The notes below the pieces were generated by a model that had not been told where the DNA came from, ran no database searches, and saw only the letters and a program-made list of their open reading frames with translations. Both the position numbers and the translations under genes were made by a program. This document shows, one piece after another, positions 36,059 through 39,348 of a stretch of DNA of 39,348 nt (positions within the stretch are counted from its first letter, which is position 1; every line of letters begins with the position of its first letter). Source of the stretch: a virus; IMG/VR virus record IMGVR_UViG_3300042564_001950, positions 1 to 39,348 of that record; one strand, given 5' to 3'.

Positions 36059-36715
36059 CTATTTCTTCCCAATTACCATGAAACGTTCGAAGTTTACCTT
36101 GCCGTCCCAAGACCAATATGATTGTTCGATCTGCCCCTGATAGGAAACATCGGTAACTCCAACATTTTCTATATGGTCTTCGATTGTAGGGACGCAATTA
36201 ATACCATACATTTCTCTAAAAACATTTGACGATTGGCAAGCAAATACACAGTTCTTATTTGCAGATGTCATTTTCTTAAGAGGATACATTGTTTCACTAC
36301 AGAGAGAAATTATCACATCAGTATCCAACGCATTAATATCATGATATGCAAAAGGAACATCCCAATTGATGTGATTTAACTCCACACCGTTATTGGAATA
36401 ATACTTATTGAATACTTTAGAGAGTTCTAATGCGTCTTTGTCGATATCGATTAAATTAATCTTCTTGACGTTTAGATTTTCACACAACAATGGAACAAGC
36501 GGGAACCCCAACCAAGAATTTAAAACCGTAATATTTAATTGCTTGGTTACGTCTACGCATTTCTGTAATTCTTCTACCAACCAAATAGCAGCATCCATAG
36601 TATTTGGATTCAAAGACTTACGAAAGTCTTCGTGTTTAAACGGCATTTCGTGATTGATCTTTTCTAGACCCTCACCCCAATAACGATAGTTGTTTAAGTA
36701 ATTATAATTTAACAT
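36059..36715 (-). CDS. SAM-dependent methyltransferase-like protein, about 218 aa
   Basis: A Rossmann-type core is visible: ITVLNSWLGFPLVPLLCEN (a variant of the glycine-rich SAM loop), INLIDIDKDALELSKVFNKYY (acidic residue after beta2 and following helix), VELNHINWDVPFAYHDI, then DVIISLCSETMYPLKKM, as in class I methyltransferases. The GxGxG loop is degenerate (NSWLGF). I prefer the ATG at 36715; a second in-frame ATG at 36739 would overlap the upstream gene by 38 nt. It is the last gene of the minus-strand glycosyltransferase operon, overlapping its neighbour. It is convergent with the oxygenase gene (stops 10 nt apart) and no clear terminator is visible between them. Confidence 0.55.
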   Translation of the reverse strand: MLNYNYLNNYRYWGEGLEKINHEMPFKHEDFRKSLNPNTMDAAIWLVEELQKCVDVTKQLNITVLNSWLGFPLVPLLCENLNVKKINLIDIDKDALELSKVFNKYYSNNGVELNHINWDVPFAYHDINALDTDVIISLCSETMYPLKKMTSANKNCVFACQSSNVFREMYGINCVPTIEDHIENVGVTDVSYQGQIEQSYWSWDGKVNFERFMVIGKK

Positions 36716-37385
36716 CTTGTGGTCTTTCCATTGAATCATATAAACAAATAAGTGGTTCTTCGCGCAGGACTTGTTCTCTTACATCTGTCGGCCACATATA
36801 TCCGTAGTTGTAACTGTATACCCAACCGTCTGGGAAATGGTCAATTTTCAGAAGACGTTCTCTTTGATGCCCGAATAGATTGTCGAGACCGCGATAATAG
36901 AAGAACATTTGATCTGCATAATCTGTGACGAACTTAGTGATTTTGTCGATATCTAACCTATCATTCCACCTCAACACGCTGGAATTTAAGTCTGTATATT
37001 TGTGTGGAATATCTTGCGTGTCTTGTTTCATCTTCTTGATGTTATGCCAATGAGTGCGAACAAAAGTTAAACCGTCTTCCGGATCATGATCAACGATGCA
37101 ATCGATATTCTTTTGAATACCTATATCAAGATCTAGAAAAAGTTTTTCTCCTTTTTGCTTAACAACATTTCGGTCAAAAAGATATAACTTATTCCACCAT
37201 TTTTCGTAGTAGTTATCCTCGGGTAATGGAATGACATTAATTTCTGGAAATAACCCATCAGAATGTTCGGTCAAACAATAAAAATCAAATTCTGTTGTAA
37301 TGTGTTGTTTGCATTGTTCGAGAATTTTATTGACATCTTCCGAATCATATTTGAATCCCCACTTTACTGTGTATATACTAATCAT
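36702..37385 (-). CDS. Glycosyltransferase-like protein (KWGxKY family), paralogue 1
   Basis: 227 aa from the ATG that overlaps the upstream stop as TAATG (37385). It carries the shared N-terminal YTVKWGFKYDSEDVNKI, a FYCLTEHSDGL strand, and a LFLDLDIGI motif with D85 and D87 as the GT-A DxD. YTDLNSSVLRW, YYRGLDNLFGHQRE and GWVYSYNYG parallel the C-terminal landmarks of its neighbours. It is shorter than paralogue 2. It is part of a run of coupled genes whose 5' end lies outside the window. Confidence 0.65.
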   Translation of the reverse strand: MISIYTVKWGFKYDSEDVNKILEQCKQHITTEFDFYCLTEHSDGLFPEINVIPLPEDNYYEKWWNKLYLFDRNVVKQKGEKLFLDLDIGIQKNIDCIVDHDPEDGLTFVRTHWHNIKKMKQDTQDIPHKYTDLNSSVLRWNDRLDIDKITKFVTDYADQMFFYYRGLDNLFGHQRERLLKIDHFPDGWVYSYNYGYMWPTDVREQVLREEPLICLYDSMERPQDVKL

Positions 37386-38203
37386 TAAACATTCCAATGT
37401 TCTAAAAGATCAGGATCGACCAACGATTCCTGTTTCACTTTGCCTCTGCTATTGTCTTTGAACGGGAGTAAATCCACATTAAAGACGCATACAATACAGT
37501 CTTTTCTATATATAGCGACCTCTAGATCTCCTGAATCCCAATCACGACCTCTGTTGTATGAGTAAGCAAATGTATTTGGGAAGTGCTTCCATAGAGGAGT
37601 ATTACTAAAGTCGCCCCAACGCCAACTGTGATAGTTATCTGTTCCATCGGTGAATGTAAACCAAATACGTTCTTGGTGTTCTAACACGTCCTGCCAAATA
37701 CATTCTGTCTGATCATCCGACCACACCATACAACTGCCATTGGTATATGCACCATGTGACAACTTAAAGTTACGAGACTTCATGGGTCTAGGGTCTTGCC
37801 ACCACGAACGTAACTTGGTAGGATTCTCTAGGTCATAAGTGATGATCGGCGACAAATCATTTTGAATGATAACATCAAGGTCGAAAAAGACAAATCTTCC
37901 AGTGGGTTTATCGTTTGCGAAGTTATGTGTATTGAAGATGAACGTCTTTGGTCTGTCCCAACAACGTGCCATGCCGTATTTGAAATCCTCAGATCCGAAC
38001 CAGTATTTTGGGTGGATGTCGGGAATGTCTGGGAAGTCAATGACTTTAATCTCATTATCAAATCCTTCACTGTTATCAGTATAGCAATAGAAGTGGAACT
38101 CAAAATTATCAGGGGTGTGCTTCTTTGCCATTCGATAAAGTCGGTTAACAAACTCGGCGGAATACTTTGTTCCCCATTTAGAGCAGACATAATTAACTCT
38201 CAT
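37385..38203 (-). CDS. Glycosyltransferase-like protein (KWGxKY family), paralogue 2
   Basis: 272 aa from the ATG at 38203, which overlaps the upstream TGA as ATGA. Landmarks: VNYVCSKWGTKYSAEFVNRLY, FHFYCYTDNSEGF, FVFFDLDVII with D108-x-D110, YTNGSCMVWSDDQTECIW, and a TDNYHSWRWGDF...AYSYNRG end. An upstream in-frame ATG (38209) exists but the coupled start is favoured. The family appears to be a GT-A-fold sugar transferase; sequence alone does not show the sugar or acceptor. Confidence 0.65.
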   Translation of the reverse strand: MRVNYVCSKWGTKYSAEFVNRLYRMAKKHTPDNFEFHFYCYTDNSEGFDNEIKVIDFPDIPDIHPKYWFGSEDFKYGMARCWDRPKTFIFNTHNFANDKPTGRFVFFDLDVIIQNDLSPIITYDLENPTKLRSWWQDPRPMKSRNFKLSHGAYTNGSCMVWSDDQTECIWQDVLEHQERIWFTFTDGTDNYHSWRWGDFSNTPLWKHFPNTFAYSYNRGRDWDSGDLEVAIYRKDCIVCVFNVDLLPFKDNSRGKVKQESLVDPDLLEHWNV

Positions 38204-38952
38204 TTCCACAACCTAACAATATTTTCATCTAAACAATCAGATAAGTCTATCTGTTCTTTTGCTGATGGATGTGGTATGTTGTCTGTATTGAACAAACAAA
38301 TCTTAGCATCTGGTCTAAATTTAAATCGTTCTGCATCATCGGGATGATGTTTACCACGGTTCCAAGAATATATCCATCCACCAGGAATATCCTTCCAGAA
38401 ATCTCTCTGCCTCCAGTAATGGTAATTGTCGCTTCCCTTGAAGAAAGTTTTAAATACCGACTCTGAATGTTCCAACACATCGTTGTAAATATGTTCGCAT
38501 GCAGCACCAGACCAAAGCATCATGCTGGAATTATAAAATGTTCCTCGAGTTTCGATGAAAAGTCTATCATGTTTCTGCGACTGTGGTTGCCATCGACACT
38601 GGATGATACGGGGTTTTTGTGCGAGTAACTCAACGTCAGTAATATCTTCTTGAATTACTACATCTAAATCAAAGAAACACCAGTTACCAACGTATCCTAA
38701 CCAGTTATGTGAATTGAATACTAAAAACTTTGCACGATCGAAACAGAAAGTTTCTTTTCCGAACCAATGTTTGGGATGTAAAATCCCATCATCAGGAATT
38801 GGTGCAGTATCACACTCAACACCTTCTGCGTCATCGGTATAACAAGTAAACGTAAACTCATTTTCGAAGTTTCGTTTGACCATGTTGTAAAGATTGTTTA
38901 CGTATTTCGCGGGATACTTATTCCCCCACTTAATGCATACGAAGTTCATCAT
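38200..38952 (-). CDS. Glycosyltransferase-like protein (KWGxKY family), paralogue 3
   Basis: 250 aa. It shares MNFVCIKWGNKYPAKYVNNLY, FTCYTDDAEGV, WCFFDLDVVI with D95-x-D97, FYNSSMMLWSGAACEHIY, GSDNYHYWRQRDFW and GWIYSWNRGKH with paralogue 2, so the two are recent-looking duplicates. The start is ATG at 38952 (or the adjacent ATG at 38949); it overlaps the 3' end of the upstream partial gene by 23 nt, with a GGAG about 13 nt before. Confidence 0.65.
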   Translation of the reverse strand: MMNFVCIKWGNKYPAKYVNNLYNMVKRNFENEFTFTCYTDDAEGVECDTAPIPDDGILHPKHWFGKETFCFDRAKFLVFNSHNWLGYVGNWCFFDLDVVIQEDITDVELLAQKPRIIQCRWQPQSQKHDRLFIETRGTFYNSSMMLWSGAACEHIYNDVLEHSESVFKTFFKGSDNYHYWRQRDFWKDIPGGWIYSWNRGKHHPDDAERFKFRPDAKICLFNTDNIPHPSAKEQIDLSDCLDENIVRLWK

Positions 38953-39348
38953 ATTTTTTATCTGCTCCAGGAAACTGGTCCAATCCGTTTAGTAATGCTA
39001 TGGTGTATCTCGGACGATAGACAAAAGAATCATTGTCATCATCTACGCCATAATAATCTGCGCCATATACAAATGAGTATAACTCGCCTCGCGGGAAACG
39101 ATTAAATCGAAAATCTTCATGCCATAAAAATCTATCATCACCAAAATATTTAACCATGTAGTAATCAGCGTTGTTCTCAAAGTGTTCCCAAATGTGTTGA
39201 ACAGTTCCTTCTTTCCACATTACAACACTCGAGTTGTAATTACTCAAGTAACGCATACCATGAGTTCCGCCATCATAATCTGGCCACTCTTTATTCTTCC
39301 AGTAAGTATACGCTATTGTTGGATAAATGTCAAGGTAATTCCACAGAT
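38930..39348 (-). CDS. Glycosyltransferase-like protein, C-terminal part (5' end outside window)
   Basis: The frame is open to the right window edge, giving 138 residues of a longer protein; the ATG at 39256 is probably internal. Features match the C-terminal half of the KWGxKY paralogues: WPDYDGGTHGMRYLSNYNSSVVMW (compare YNSSMMLW and TNGSCMVW), IWEHFENNADYYM, DDRFLWHEDFRFNRFP, GELYSFVYG and a YTIALLNGLD strand. It is the first visible gene of the minus-strand glyco-operon. Confidence 0.55.
   Translation of the reverse strand, partial: LWNYLDIYPTIAYTYWKNKEWPDYDGGTHGMRYLSNYNSSVVMWKEGTVQHIWEHFENNADYYMVKYFGDDRFLWHEDFRFNRFPRGELYSFVYGADYYGVDDDNDSFVYRPRYTIALLNGLDQFPGADKKYDELRMH

Noticed and set aside
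38247-38507. Alternative minus-strand frame inside glycosyltransferase paralogue 3
   Set aside because: It overlaps a conserved gene entirely and has no motif of its own.
1-39348. tRNA genes, CRISPR arrays, insertion sequences, att sites
   Set aside because: I looked for cloverleaf-like segments, regularly spaced direct repeats with unique spacers, and transposase or integrase motifs, and saw none; the regular repeats present are all in-frame coding repeats without spacers.

Overview
The window looks like a piece of the genome of a contractile-tailed, T4-like phage, probably a marine myovirus of the cyanophage/pelagiphage type. The basis is my recognition of protein families, not a search. 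It carries a near-continuous run of T4-type baseplate, hub and tail-tube genes (homologues of T4 gp4, 26, 51, 48, 53, 5, 25, 6, 7, 8) in the arrangement I associate with marine T4-like phages, with very short intergenic gaps, low to moderate GC and sequences matching the T4 late promoter TATAAATA. I see no tRNA, CRISPR, insertion sequence, integrase or photosynthesis gene. The host cannot be named from this window.

Layout. (1) 1-212: the 3' end of a plus-strand gene with an acidic tail, possibly the ssDNA-binding protein gp32, followed by a strong bidirectional terminator. (2) 243-5550, minus strand: gp4-like head-completion nuclease, a 53-aa basic protein, a conserved 190-aa protein, a tail-tube-fold protein (gp54/gp19 family), gp26, a small gp51-like open frame, and an 854-aa protein that is probably the tape measure. 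gp26 and the small frame are joined by a perfect T_TTT_TTC slippery site, a likely programmed -1 frameshift like the G/GT tail chaperones of other phages. (3) About 5550-5594: interleaved late promoters for the two divergent units. (4) 5594-28483, plus strand: gp48, gp53, a hub-like protein with a C-terminal SGNH hydrolase, gp5 (OB fold plus GH19 lysozyme-like domain), a 1337-aa spike-like protein (beta-helix octads plus C-terminal M15-type peptidase), gp25, gp6, gp7, a 149-aa structural protein, gp8, and a 2099-aa DUF4815-type protein with a long TPAP hinge. (5) 28485-34148: a coiled-coil miniprotein, a fibre-anchor-like protein, and two paralogous fibre-like proteins built of hundreds of residues of an aromatic-x-Gly-x tetrapeptide repeat. 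(6) 34149-36048, plus strand: a promoter-like region, a hypothetical protein, a GT-A-type glycosyltransferase and a 2OG-Fe(II) oxygenase-like protein. (7) 36059-39348, minus strand, translationally coupled: one partial and three complete glycosyltransferase-like paralogues followed by a SAM-methyltransferase-like protein.

How the genes may work together: regions 2-4 build the baseplate, hub, spike and tube nucleus. The central hub/spike appears to carry three different envelope-degrading activities (esterase/deacetylase type, muramidase type and peptidase type) instead of the single T4 lysozyme. Regions 5-7 supply fibres and, by inference, a cluster of modifying enzymes (oxygenase, glycosyltransferases, methyltransferase) that could decorate the fibres, the virion or host glycans. 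The least expected elements are the three-enzyme hub, the aromatic-glycine repeat fibres with adjacent modification genes, and the gp26/51 frameshift cassette.
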